In this document: positions 1 to 13,500 of the stretch, piece after piece
Position numbering within the stretch: the stretch's first letter is position 1
Layout of the letters: each line of letters starts with the position of its first letter
Origin: Burkholderia diffusa
GTDB lineage: Bacteria; Pseudomonadota; Gammaproteobacteria; Burkholderiales; Burkholderiaceae
DNA: 64,000 bases
Direction: 5' to 3'
Assembly (NCBI RefSeq): GCF_902499115.1
Contig: NZ_CABVPN010000011.1
Span: 1-64,000 of the forward strand
Position numbers and translations under genes: made by a program
Notes under the pieces: generated by a model
Told to the model about the DNA's origin: nothing
Seen by the model: only the letters and a program-made list of their open reading frames with translations
Databases searched by the model: none

Positions 1-39
1 GACGCCGGATATATGTACGCAATCGACTTCCGTGTCCGT

Positions 40-271
40 CAACTTCCGTTTGCTATTGGGAGCAGTCCATATATGTAAAACATTGCGTCGCTAATCCCCA
101 TCTTGCGGTGGCCTCCGCGACCGGCGTGCCCAGCTCGGCCTGCTTCAACGCATAGGCGATCTGCTCTTCGGTGAACTTGCTCTTCTTCGCGGCATGACCT
201 CCAGGTCCCGATGACATCGTCATGCCGGAATTTTCCACTTCTAAGTGGGGCCATATTGTGGGCTAGGGTCA
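40..271 (-). mobile_element. IS3-family insertion sequence, left-end remnant
   Basis: Read on the minus strand, the segment begins at about 271 with a TGACCCTAGCC-type end that resembles an IS terminal inverted repeat. It continues through a short leader into the start of an OrfA-like transposase reading frame. Homology stops at about 75, after the codons for Phe-Tyr in the helix-turn-helix region, so OrfB and the right end are absent from this window. The end assignment rests on general resemblance to IS3/IS407-group elements and is not an alignment. It marks a degenerate insertion at the edge of the tRNA-tuf region. Confidence 0.6.
75..223 (-). pseudogene. IS3-family transposase OrfA fragment, frameshifted and truncated
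   Basis: The minus-strand translation contains KKSKFTEEQIAYALKQAELG followed by TPVAE, the typical N-terminus of IS3-family OrfA proteins. The frame then breaks. The expected continuation RKMGISD-FY is present but in a different frame, so a small deletion has occurred near position 107. After FY the family would continue with an NWKKKYGG-like segment, but here the sequence is unrelated. A functional OrfA is about 90 residues, and only about 45 can be recognised. It is certainly non-functional. Confidence 0.8.
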
Positions 272-842
272 AAGCTCAACCTGCTTCGGCGTCATGCTGC
301 CGCTCATACGCGACGATCTGCTCCCGCACCCCTGGCTACCACGTCGACTGCGCGTCACCGTCGCGGCGAACGTGCAGCGGTGCAGCCCGCATTGCATCGG
401 GCCTTCGTGCAAGCTTATCAACGTGAGCGTCAGGTCAAGCTATCGCAGCGGAGGAGGCGAACGGCGGCGCTATATCCGGAATCCTGTGTCGGTGTCCCCG
501 AGGCCCCTGCGGACAACGCGGCAGCCCCGGGCCGGGCGATATGCTGACGTCACCGTCAATCGGCTTCAGCTGGTCCGGAAGTTTGCCGGATGCCCCCGCA
601 ATTCCCGTCGGCATGGAAATTGCAAATTTTTTGCCTCTACCCGCTTGGCATTATCCGCGGGAGGTCGTATCATGGCGGTCTTTCGTTTTTAGCGAAGATG
701 CAAATCGACGCTGAAGACGGAGTCTGACGAAGATGTGGCGCCGATCGGCCTCCTCTCGTGCTTGCCTCAGCTGGGTAAGCGTGAGTGTCGGGTGAGTCGG
801 CAAGTGCTATGGAAGAGAATGAAAATAATCTTTCGGATGTGC
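272..842. other. Intergenic flank with no supportable gene
   Basis: About 570 bases lie between the IS remnant and the tRNA promoter. Open frames cross it, but none has a convincing start, ribosome site or recognisable protein. A weak sigma70-like pair, TTGGCA at 645-650 and TATCAT at 668-673 (17-base spacer), is visible. A GGGAGG ribosome-site-like sequence at 659-664 precedes an ATG at 674 that opens only a six-codon frame (MAVFRF). This may be a decayed gene or a leader, and I cannot assign a role. Confidence 0.5.
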
Positions 843-871
843 TTGACAAGAGTGCGATGCACCCCCATAAT
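843..871 (+). promoter_or_regulatory. Sigma70-type promoter of the tRNA-tuf operon
   Basis: TTGACA at 843-848 is a perfect -35 and CATAAT at 866-871 is a five-of-six -10, separated by 17 bases. Transcription should begin at about 878, only a few bases before tRNA-Tyr. No other promoter of comparable quality lies before the first tuf gene, so this probably drives the three tRNAs and tuf as one transcript. The arrangement resembles the tyrU-glyT-thrT-tufB operon of Escherichia coli. Confidence 0.8.
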
Positions 872-885
872 CGTCAGTTCTCTAC

Positions 886-971
886 GGAGGGGTGCCCGAG
901 TGGCTAAAGGGGGCAGACTGTAAATCTGTTGGCTTACGCCTACGTTGGTTCGAATCCAACCTCCTCCACCA
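886..971 (+). tRNA. tRNA-Tyr (GTA)
   Basis: The 86-base sequence folds as a class II tRNA. The acceptor stem GGAGGGG pairs with CTCCTCC, the anticodon GTA is at 920-922, and a long variable arm follows the anticodon stem. The T arm carries GGTTCGAATCC and the CCA end is encoded. It is the first gene after a strong promoter and is followed by tRNA-Gly and tRNA-Thr, the conserved order before tuf. Confidence 0.97.
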
Positions 972-1014
972 GAACATCAACGCAAAGAGCGGTAGGGAAT
1001 CGTTAGTGGCCCGT

Positions 1015-1088
1015 GCGGGTGTAGCTCAATGGTAGAGCAGAAGCCTTCCAAGCTTACGACGAGGGTTCGATTCCCTTCACCCGCTCCA
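1015..1088 (+). tRNA. tRNA-Gly (TCC)
   Basis: The 74-base cloverleaf has acceptor GCGGGTG pairing with CACCCGC, a D arm GTAGCTCAATGGTAGAGC, anticodon TCC at 1047-1049, T arm GGTTCGATTCC and an encoded CCA. It reads GGA and GGG glycine codons. It lies 43 bases after tRNA-Tyr and 25 bases before tRNA-Thr in the same transcript. Confidence 0.97.
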
Positions 1089-1113
1089 GTCCGTGTAGTT
1101 GAAGCGTAATAGC

Positions 1114-1188
<75 letters not shown>

Positions 1189-1253
1189 GCAGTACAAAGT
1201 CAGTGTCTGTTTGCGCGCGGCGCAACATGTGAAATTCCTTTTGGGAGTTGAAA

Positions 1254-2444
<1,191 letters not shown>

Positions 2445-2503
2445 GCCAGTTATTCGTTGATCGACAGTTTTGGGGCTGGCATCAGCCGGCCCCAGCATGG
2501 TTT

Positions 2504-2579
2504 AGGGGTATAGCTCAACTGGCAGAGCGTCGGTCTCCAAAACCGAAGGTTGGGGGTTCGATTCCCTCTGCCCCTGCCA
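2504..2579 (+). tRNA. tRNA-Trp (CCA)
   Basis: The 76-base cloverleaf has acceptor AGGGGTA pairing with TGCCCCT (with a wobble), anticodon CCA at 2537-2539, T arm GGTTCGATTCC, discriminator G and encoded CCA. It lies 59 bases after the first tuf stop and 42 bases before secE. A tRNA-Trp immediately ahead of secE-nusG is a common arrangement in proteobacteria. Confidence 0.97.
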
Positions 2580-2621
2580 AAAATCGCCACGTGTCCCACG
2601 TGGCATTTGTTTTAAGGTGTT

Positions 2622-3002
2622 ATGGCGAATCCATCCGTCGAAACTGTAAATACCTCCGGCGATAAGCTGATGCTGGCCCTGGGCGTATTGCTGGTCTTGG
2701 CCGGATTCGTGGGCTTCTTCTGGCTGGCCAATCAGCAGTGGTACGTCCGCGGTGCCGCATTGGCGGTAGGTATTATCGCCGGCGTGGCCGTCGGCCTGAT
2801 GTCCGCACCTGGCAAGAGCCTCATCGCGTTTGCCAAGGATTCGTACAAGGAAGTCCGCAAGGTCGTTTGGCCCACCCGCAAGGAGGCAACGCAAACCACA
2901 CTCGTCGTGTTTGGTTTCGTGCTCGTGATGGCGATTTTCCTCTGGTTGAGTGACAAATCGATCGAATGGGTGATTTTCTCGGCGATTCTGGGTTGGAAAT
3001 GA
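2622..3002 (+). CDS. secE: Preprotein translocase subunit SecE
   Basis: SecE is the essential clamp of the SecYEG channel in the inner membrane. The 126-residue product is the three-helix proteobacterial form. Hydrophobic segments lie near residues 15-36, 43-60 and 93-110. The conserved amphipathic cytoplasmic stretch EVRKVVWPTRKE (77-88) precedes the last helix. The gene is separated from nusG by one base, as in most bacteria, which suggests a bicistronic secE-nusG unit. Confidence 0.97.
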   Translation: MANPSVETVNTSGDKLMLALGVLLVLAGFVGFFWLANQQWYVRGAALAVGIIAGVAVGLMSAPGKSLIAFAKDSYKEVRKVVWPTRKEATQTTLVVFGFVLVMAIFLWLSDKSIEWVIFSAILGWK

Positions 3003-3003
3003 T

Positions 3004-3561
3004 ATGAGCGATACTCCGGCATCCCCGAGCGGAAAGCGTTGGTACGTCGTGCACGCCTACTCCGGTATGGAGAAGAGCGTGCAGCGCGCGCTTCAAGAGC
3101 GCATCGAACGTGCTGGCATGCAGGATAAATTCGGTCAGATCCTGGTTCCGACCGAAGAAGTGGTCGAAGTCAAAGGTGGCCACAAGGCTGTAACCGAGCG
3201 TCGTTTCTTCCCCGGCTACGTGCTGGTGGAAATGGAGATGACGGACGAAACGTGGCACCTCGTGAAGAACACGGCGAAGGTCACGGGCTTCGTCGGCGGT
3301 GCGCGTAACCGCCCGACCCCGATTTCCCCGAAGGAAGTCGAAAAGATCATGTCGCAGATGCAGGAAGGCGTCGAGAAGCCGCGCCCGAAGACCCTGTTCG
3401 AAGTTGGCGAGATGGTGCGTGTCAAGGAAGGCCCGTTCACGGACTTCAACGGCACTGTCGAGGAAGTCAACTACGAAAAATCGCGCGTGCGTGTGTCGGT
3501 CACCATCTTTGGCCGCTCTACCCCGGTCGAACTCGAGTTCGGTCAGGTCGAAAAAGTTTAA
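3004..3561 (+). CDS. nusG: Transcription termination/antitermination protein NusG
   Basis: NusG binds RNA polymerase through its NGN domain and contacts Rho or ribosomal protein S10 through its KOW domain, coupling transcription to translation. The 185-residue protein has the NGN core (KRWYVVHAYSG from residue 11, FFPGY at 68-72) and a C-terminal KOW region from about 134 (GEMVRVKEGPF). Length and domain order are normal. It sits directly behind secE and ahead of the L11 operon leader. Confidence 0.98.
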   Translation: MSDTPASPSGKRWYVVHAYSGMEKSVQRALQERIERAGMQDKFGQILVPTEEVVEVKGGHKAVTERRFFPGYVLVEMEMTDETWHLVKNTAKVTGFVGGARNRPTPISPKEVEKIMSQMQEGVEKPRPKTLFEVGEMVRVKEGPFTDFNGTVEEVNYEKSRVRVSVTIFGRSTPVELEFGQVEKV

Positions 3562-3570
3562 TCCCGATTC

Positions 3571-3686
3571 GGTGGGCAGCCTCGGCTGCCCACCTTCGCG
3601 CTTACGGCTCGCGTTATGGCCGTTGAGGAGCGTCAGTAGCCAGCGGCGAAAGCGCGTTATCACTCACCGAACGCCGCTTGGCGTTC
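3571..3686 (+). promoter_or_regulatory. Structured leader ahead of rplK (L11 operon)
   Basis: Two clean hairpins lie between nusG and rplK. The first is a perfect 10-pair stem, GGTGGGCAGC with GCTGCCCACC and a CTCG loop, at 3571-3594. It has no T run, so it is not a standard terminator. The second is a 7-pair stem, GAACGCC with GGCGTTC and loop GCTT, at 3669-3686, just before the ribosome site of rplK. In E. coli, L1 represses the L11 operon by binding this leader. The position fits, but I cannot confirm an L1 site from sequence alone. Confidence 0.5.
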
Positions 3687-3701
3687 CAACGAGGTTTACA
3701 A

Positions 3702-4133
3702 ATGGCAAAGAAGATTGTCGGCTTTATCAAGCTGCAGATCCCTGCAGGTAAAGCCAACCCGTCGCCGCCGGTCGGTCCGGCACTGGGTCAGCGCGGCCTG
3801 AACATCATGGAGTTCTGCAAGGCGTTCAACGCGCAGACTCAAGGCATGGAGCCGGGTCTGCCGGTGCCGGTGGTCATCACGGCATACGCTGACAAGAGCT
3901 TCACGTTCGTGATGAAGACGCCGCCGGCGACCGTCCTGATCAAGAAGGCGGCGAAGGTGGACAAGGGTTCGAGCAAGCCGCACACCGACAAGGTCGGTTC
4001 GATCACGCGCGCTCAAGCCGAAGAAATCGCGAAGACCAAGATGCCGGACCTTACGGCAGCTGATCTGGACGCAGCCGTTCGCACCATCGCTGGTAGCGCA
4101 CGCTCGATGGGCATCACTGTGGAGGGCGTGTAA
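3702..4133 (+). CDS. rplK: 50S ribosomal protein L11
   Basis: L11 binds the GTPase-associated region of 23S rRNA and is needed for factor binding and the RelA stringent response. The 143-residue protein carries the conserved PPVGPALGQRG element near residues 22-32 and the C-terminal RNA-binding domain ending SMGITVEG. The ATG at 3702 is chosen because it yields the family start MAKKIVG and has GAGG upstream. The stop abuts the rplA start directly (TAAATG), so the two are probably translationally coupled. Confidence 0.98.
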   Translation: MAKKIVGFIKLQIPAGKANPSPPVGPALGQRGLNIMEFCKAFNAQTQGMEPGLPVPVVITAYADKSFTFVMKTPPATVLIKKAAKVDKGSSKPHTDKVGSITRAQAEEIAKTKMPDLTAADLDAAVRTIAGSARSMGITVEGV

Positions 4134-4832
4134 ATGGCTAAGATCTCCAAGCGCCGTCAGGCATTTGCCGCCAAGGTCGATCGTCAGAAGCTGTACGCGA
4201 TCGAAGACGCACTGGCACTCGTGAAGGAATGCGCGAGCGCGAAGTTCAACGAATCGATCGACGTCGCAGTGCAACTCGGCATCGACGCGAAGAAGTCGGA
4301 CCAGGTCGTTCGTGGTTCGGTCGTTCTGCCGGCAGGTACGGGTAAGTCGGTTCGCGTTGCCGTGTTCGCACAAGGCGATAAGGCCGAGCAGGCTCGTGCA
4401 GCAGGCGCGGAAATCGTCGGTATGGAAGACCTGGCTGAGCAGATCAAGGCTGGCCAGATGGACTTCGACATCGTGATCGCTTCGCCGGACACGATGCGTA
4501 TCGTCGGTACGCTCGGTCAGATCCTCGGCCCGCGCGGCCTGATGCCGAACCCGAAGGTCGGCACGGTCACGCCGGACGTTGCGACTGCAGTCAAGAACGC
4601 GAAGGCTGGTCAGGTGCAATTCCGTGTCGACAAGGCCGGTATCATTCACGCGACCATCGGCCGTGCATCGTTCGAATCGACCGCACTGCGTTCGAACCTG
4701 TCGGCACTGATCGAAGCGCTGCAGAAGGCCAAGCCGGCAACGAGCAAGGGCGTCTACCTGCGCAAGATCGCACTGTCGAGCACGATGGGTGTCGGCGTGC
4801 GTGTCGACCAGGCTACGCTGGCAGCACAGTAA
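4134..4832 (+). CDS. rplA: 50S ribosomal protein L1
   Basis: L1 forms the mobile stalk that assists E-site tRNA release. In many bacteria it also represses its own L11-L1 mRNA. The 232-residue product has family-typical length and features, including the LGPRGLMPNPKVGTV segment around residue 130 and GRASF near the C-terminal third. It begins with no gap after rplK. Confidence 0.98.
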   Translation: MAKISKRRQAFAAKVDRQKLYAIEDALALVKECASAKFNESIDVAVQLGIDAKKSDQVVRGSVVLPAGTGKSVRVAVFAQGDKAEQARAAGAEIVGMEDLAEQIKAGQMDFDIVIASPDTMRIVGTLGQILGPRGLMPNPKVGTVTPDVATAVKNAKAGQVQFRVDKAGIIHATIGRASFESTALRSNLSALIEALQKAKPATSKGVYLRKIALSSTMGVGVRVDQATLAAQ

Positions 4833-5127
4833 GCAAGTATTCGGGCCGCTTCGTTCGCGAAGCGGCCTACATGGGCTTTGGGCGGTTGTTCGTGCAGCAA
4901 GGCGGGCAACCGGTTATCAAAGACCGTTGGTGGGGCGCAGCAGGCAGGCGATCCCTTAATTCAAGCCAACGCAGATGGCGAACCCGAAAAAGTTTTGCAG
5001 TGGTGAAGCCGCAGGCCGTGAAGCGATTCCCGGCGTGAGGTGGAAATACTCCTAACGAGGTCGGACGCCGTTGTTGAACGAGGTACGTGAGGTTTCGTGC
5101 CGAACGTATCGTTTCTGGAGGCTAACC
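4833..5127 (+). promoter_or_regulatory. Leader of the L10-L7/L12 (rplJL) transcript
   Basis: The 295 bases between rplA and rplJ contain no gene. They open with a very stable hairpin, GGCCGCTTCG with CGAAGCGGCC closed by a TTCG tetraloop (4844-4867), which lacks a T run. The rest is purine-rich and likely folds. In enterobacteria the corresponding leader is bound by the L10-L7/L12 complex to repress translation. That role here is an inference from position and length. A GGAGG site at 5117-5121 serves rplJ. Confidence 0.5.
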
Positions 5128-5625
5128 GTGCCGCTTAATAGAGAAGACAAGCAAGCCGTCGTCGCTGAGGTTGCCGCGCAAGTCGCGAAGGCCCAGACCG
5201 TTGTGCTGGCTGAGTATCGTGGAATTGCGGTTGGCGATCTGACCAAGCTGCGCGCGAAAGCGCGTGAGCAACAGGTTTACCTGCGTGTGTTGAAGAACAC
5301 GCTGGCGCGTCGCGCTGTTGAAGGTACGCCGTTTGCTCCGCTGGCAGAGCAGATGACTGGCCCCCTGATCTACGGCATCTCGGAAGATGCAATTGCTGCT
5401 GCTAAGGTCGTCAACGACTTCAGCAAGGGCAATGACAAGTTGGTCATCAAGGCTGGTTCGTTCGATGGCAAGGTGATGGACAAGGCTGGCGTGCAAGCGC
5501 TGGCAAGCATCCCGAGCCGTGAAGAACTGCTCTCGAAGCTGCTGTTCGTTATGCAATCGCCTGTTTCGGGCTTCGCGCGTGCTCTTGCCGCGCTGGCCGA
5601 GAAGAAGCAAGCAGAAGCTGCGTAA
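5128..5625 (+). CDS. rplJ: 50S ribosomal protein L10
   Basis: L10 anchors the L7/L12 dimers to form the ribosomal stalk. The 165-residue protein shows the family core (LAEYRGI, LRVLKNTLARRA) and an alanine-rich C-terminal helix that holds the L12 dimers. The start is taken at the GTG at 5128, giving MPLNREDKQ and preceded by GGAGG. An in-frame TTG at 5071 would add 19 residues that do not belong to the family. It is followed by rplL after 63 bases. Confidence 0.96.
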   Translation: MPLNREDKQAVVAEVAAQVAKAQTVVLAEYRGIAVGDLTKLRAKAREQQVYLRVLKNTLARRAVEGTPFAPLAEQMTGPLIYGISEDAIAAAKVVNDFSKGNDKLVIKAGSFDGKVMDKAGVQALASIPSREELLSKLLFVMQSPVSGFARALAALAEKKQAEAA

Positions 5626-5688
5626 TCGAGCGAGCATCAGCGTCACTGATCGCTGGCTGTATCCGAATTCAATTTAGGAGTATTTCAA

Positions 5689-6063
5689 ATGGCAATCGCA
5701 AAAGAAGACATCCTGGCAGCAGTCGAAGGGATGACCGTTCTGGAACTGAACGAACTGGTCAAGGCGTTCGAAGAGAAGTTTGGCGTGTCGGCAGCTGCAG
5801 TGGCAGTCGCTGGCCCGGCAGGCGGCGGCGCTGCTGCTGCTGCAGAAGAGAAGACCGAATTCACGGTCGTTCTGGCTGAAGCTGGCAGCAACAAGGTTGC
5901 AGTTATCAAGGCAGTTCGCGAACTGACGGGCCTCGGCCTGAAGGAAGCGAAGGACGTCGTTGACGGCGCACCGAAGGCTGTCAAGGAAGGCGTCGACAAG
6001 GCTGCTGCTGAAGAAGCCAAGAAGAAGCTGGAAGAAGCAGGCGCAAAGGTCGAAGTCAAGTAA
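5689..6063 (+). CDS. rplL: 50S ribosomal protein L7/L12
   Basis: L7/L12 forms the flexible stalk that recruits translational GTPases. The 124-residue protein has the N-terminal dimerisation helices, an alanine/glycine-rich hinge around residues 37-55 and the factor-binding C-terminal domain (LTGLGLKEAKDVVDGAPK). A strong GGAG site precedes the ATG. A hairpin with a T run directly downstream probably sets the ratio of L12 to RNA polymerase synthesis. Confidence 0.98.
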   Translation: MAIAKEDILAAVEGMTVLELNELVKAFEEKFGVSAAAVAVAGPAGGGAAAAAEEKTEFTVVLAEAGSNKVAVIKAVRELTGLGLKEAKDVVDGAPKAVKEGVDKAAAEEAKKKLEEAGAKVEVK

Positions 6064-6081
6064 GTTTCGACGCGCTGTGCG

Positions 6082-6115
6082 AAGGCTGGCGGTATTTTCA
6101 CCGCCGGCCTTTTTG
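6082..6115 (+). terminator. Intrinsic attenuator between rplL and rpoB
   Basis: A 12-pair stem, AAGGCTGGCGGT with ACCGCCGGCCTT (one G-T pair), encloses a six-base loop and runs into TTTT. In E. coli a partial terminator at this exact junction reduces rpoBC transcription relative to rplL. The same function is inferred here. Confidence 0.85.
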
Positions 6116-6440
6116 TGCTTTGTGGGGACGTTATTCTGGCACTCATTCGGGAGCCCGAATAATCGGCCCCAGAAGCCAAAGAAAACCGCCGAATCGTAAT
6201 CAATGGTCGCGATCGGCGTTTCTCTTTGTCTTCTGAAGCGACTGCAGAAGGCAAGTTTGGTCGGGTAGCGGGCAACACAGGCATCCGCTGCCGTCAGCCA
6301 GCGGTTGGTAGCGGCCAACCACCAAGCTTCTCGGCTCGTTCAAGCCGTTGGACGGCCATCGGGTCTCAGTCGGTGAACACTCGGGTTTGAAACGTCCAGG
6401 TATTCCGCCTCGATAGCACCCGCCGTGATTCGGAGATCGT
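6116..6440 (+). other. Long untranslated leader of rpoB
   Basis: These 325 bases hold no convincing gene. I see adjacent small hairpins, CCGCTG/CAGCGG at 6285-6304 and GGTTGG/CCAACC at 6303-6320, which share two bases and therefore exclude each other. No perfect promoter is obvious. The region probably carries processing or autoregulatory signals for rpoB translation, but nothing in the sequence proves this. Confidence 0.4.
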
Positions 6441-10547
<4,107 letters not shown>

Positions 10548-10568
10548 TCGGACTACGGAGAGAAAGCA

Positions 10569-13500
10569 ATGAAAGCTCTGCTCGATCTATTCAAGCAAGT
10601 CCAACAGGAAGAAGTTTTCGACGCGATCAAGATCGGTCTGGCCTCGCCCGACAAGATCCGTTCGTGGTCGTTCGGTGAAGTGAAGAAGCCGGAGACCATC
10701 AACTACCGTACGTTCAAGCCGGAACGCGATGGTCTCTTCTGCGCGAAGATCTTCGGGCCGATCAAGGACTACGAGTGCCTGTGCGGCAAGTACAAGCGTC
10801 TGAAGCACCGCGGCGTGATCTGCGAGAAGTGCGGCGTCGAAGTGACGCTGGCGAAGGTGCGTCGCGAACGCATGGGCCACATCGAACTGGCCTCGCCGGT
10901 CGCGCACATCTGGTTCCTGAAGTCGCTGCCGTCGCGTCTGGGCATGGTGCTCGACATGACGCTGCGCGACATCGAACGCGTGCTGTACTTCGAAGCGTAT
11001 GTGGTGATCGAACCGGGCATGACGCCGCTGAAGGCGCGGCAGATCATGACCGAAGAGGATTACTACAACAAGGTCGAGGAATACGGCGACGAATTCCGTG
11101 CCGAGATGGGCGCGGAAGGCGTGCGTGAACTGCTGCGCGCGATCAATATCGACGAGCAGGTCGAGACGCTGCGCACCGAGCTGAAGAACACCGGCTCGGA
11201 AGCGAAGATCAAGAAGTACGCGAAGCGCCTGAAGGTCCTCGAGGCATTCCAGCGCTCGGGCATCAAGCCTGAGTGGATGATCCTCGAAGTGCTGCCGGTG
11301 CTGCCGCCGGAACTGCGTCCGCTCGTGCCGCTGGACGGCGGCCGTTTCGCGACGTCGGACCTGAACGACCTGTATCGCCGCGTGATCAACCGTAACAACC
11401 GGTTGAAGCGTCTGCTCGAGCTGAAGGCCCCTGAAATCATCGTCCGCAACGAAAAGCGGATGCTGCAGGAAGCCGTCGACTCGCTGCTCGACAACGGTCG
11501 TCGCGGCAAGGCGATGACGGGCGCGAACAAGCGTCCGCTGAAGTCGCTCGCCGACATGATCAAGGGCAAGGGCGGTCGTTTCCGTCAGAACCTGCTGGGC
11601 AAGCGCGTCGACTACTCGGGCCGTTCGGTCATCGTGGTCGGCCCGACGCTGAAGCTGCACCAGTGCGGCCTGCCGAAGCTGATGGCGCTCGAGCTGTTCA
11701 AGCCGTTCATCTTCAACAAGCTGGAAGTGATGGGCGTCGCGACGACCATCAAGGCTGCGAAGAAGGAAGTCGAGAACCAGACGCCGGTGGTGTGGGACAT
11801 CCTCGAAGAGGTGATCCGCGAGCACCCGGTGATGCTGAACCGTGCGCCGACGCTGCACCGTCTCGGTATCCAGGCGTTCGAGCCCGTGCTGATCGAAGGC
11901 AAGGCGATCCAGCTGCACCCGCTCGTCTGCGCGGCGTTCAACGCCGACTTCGACGGTGACCAGATGGCCGTTCACGTGCCGCTGTCGCTCGAAGCGCAGA
12001 TGGAAGCGCGCACGCTGATGCTGGCGTCGAACAACGTGCTGTTCCCGGCGAACGGCGATCCGTCGATCGTGCCGTCGCAGGATATCGTGCTGGGTCTGTA
12101 CTACGCGACCCGCGAAGCGATCAACGGCAAGGGCGAAGGCCTGTCGTTCACCGGCGTGTCGGAAGTGATCCGCGCGTACGAGAACAAGGAAGTCGAGCTG
12201 GCATCGCGCGTCAACGTGCGGATCACCGAAATGGTCCACAACGAAGACAAGTCGGAAGGCGCACCGGCATTCGTGCCGAAGATCACGCTGTACGCGACGA
12301 CCGTCGGTCGCGCGATCCTGTCGGAGATCCTGCCGCACGGCCTGCCGTTCTCGGTGCTGAACAAGCCGCTGAAGAAGAAGGAAATCTCGCGCCTGATCAA
12401 CACGGCGTTCCGCAAGTGCGGTCTGCGCGCGACGGTGGTGTTCGCCGATCAGCTGATGCAGTCGGGTTTCCGTCTCGCGACGCGCGCCGGCATTTCGATC
12501 TGCGTGGACGACATGCTCGTGCCGCCGCAGAAGGAAACGATCGTCGGCGACGCCGCGAAGAAGGTGAAGGAGTACGACCGCCAGTACATGTCGGGTCTCG
12601 TCACCGCCCAGGAACGCTACAACAACGTGGTCGACATCTGGTCGGCGACGTCGGAAGCGGTCGGCAAGGCGATGATGGAGCAGCTGTCGACGGAGCCGGT
12701 GATCGACCGCGACGGCAACGAGACGCGCCAGGAGTCGTTCAACTCGATCTACATGATGGCCGACTCGGGCGCCCGGGGTTCGGCGGTGCAGATTCGTCAG
12801 CTGGCCGGTATGCGTGGCCTGATGGCGAAGCCGGACGGCTCGATTATCGAGACGCCGATTACCGCGAACTTCCGCGAAGGCCTGAACGTGTTGCAGTACT
12901 TCATCTCGACCCACGGTGCACGTAAGGGTCTGGCTGATACGGCACTGAAGACGGCAAACTCGGGTTACCTGACCCGTCGTCTCGTCGACGTCACGCAGGA
13001 TCTGGTGGTGGTCGAGGACGATTGCGGCACGTCGAACGGCGTGGCGATGAAGGCGCTGGTCGAAGGCGGTGAAGTCGTCGAGGCACTGCGCGACCGTATC
13101 CTCGGCCGCGTCGCGGTCGCGGACGTCGTGAACCCGGAAACGCAGGAAACGCTGTACGAATCGGGTACGCTGCTCGACGAAACGGCGGTCGAGGAAATCG
13201 AACGCCTCGGCATCGACGAAGTGCGCGTGCGCACGCCGCTGACCTGCGAAACGCGTTATGGCCTGTGCGCAGCCTGCTACGGCCGTGACCTCGGCCGCGG
13301 CTCGCTCGTGAACGTCGGCGAAGCAGTCGGCGTGATCGCGGCACAGTCGATCGGTGAACCGGGCACGCAGCTGACGATGCGTACGTTCCACATCGGTGGT
13401 GCGGCATCGCGTGCGGCAGTGGCGTCGTCGGTCGAAGCGAAGAGCAACGGTATCGTGCGTTTCACGGCGACGATGCGTTACGTCACCAACGCGAAGGGCG

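Noticed and set aside
245..692. Overlapping + strand frames of 100 and 132 codons upstream of the tRNAs
   Set aside because: No ribosome sites, unusual arginine-rich composition and no recognisable family; best left as intergenic.
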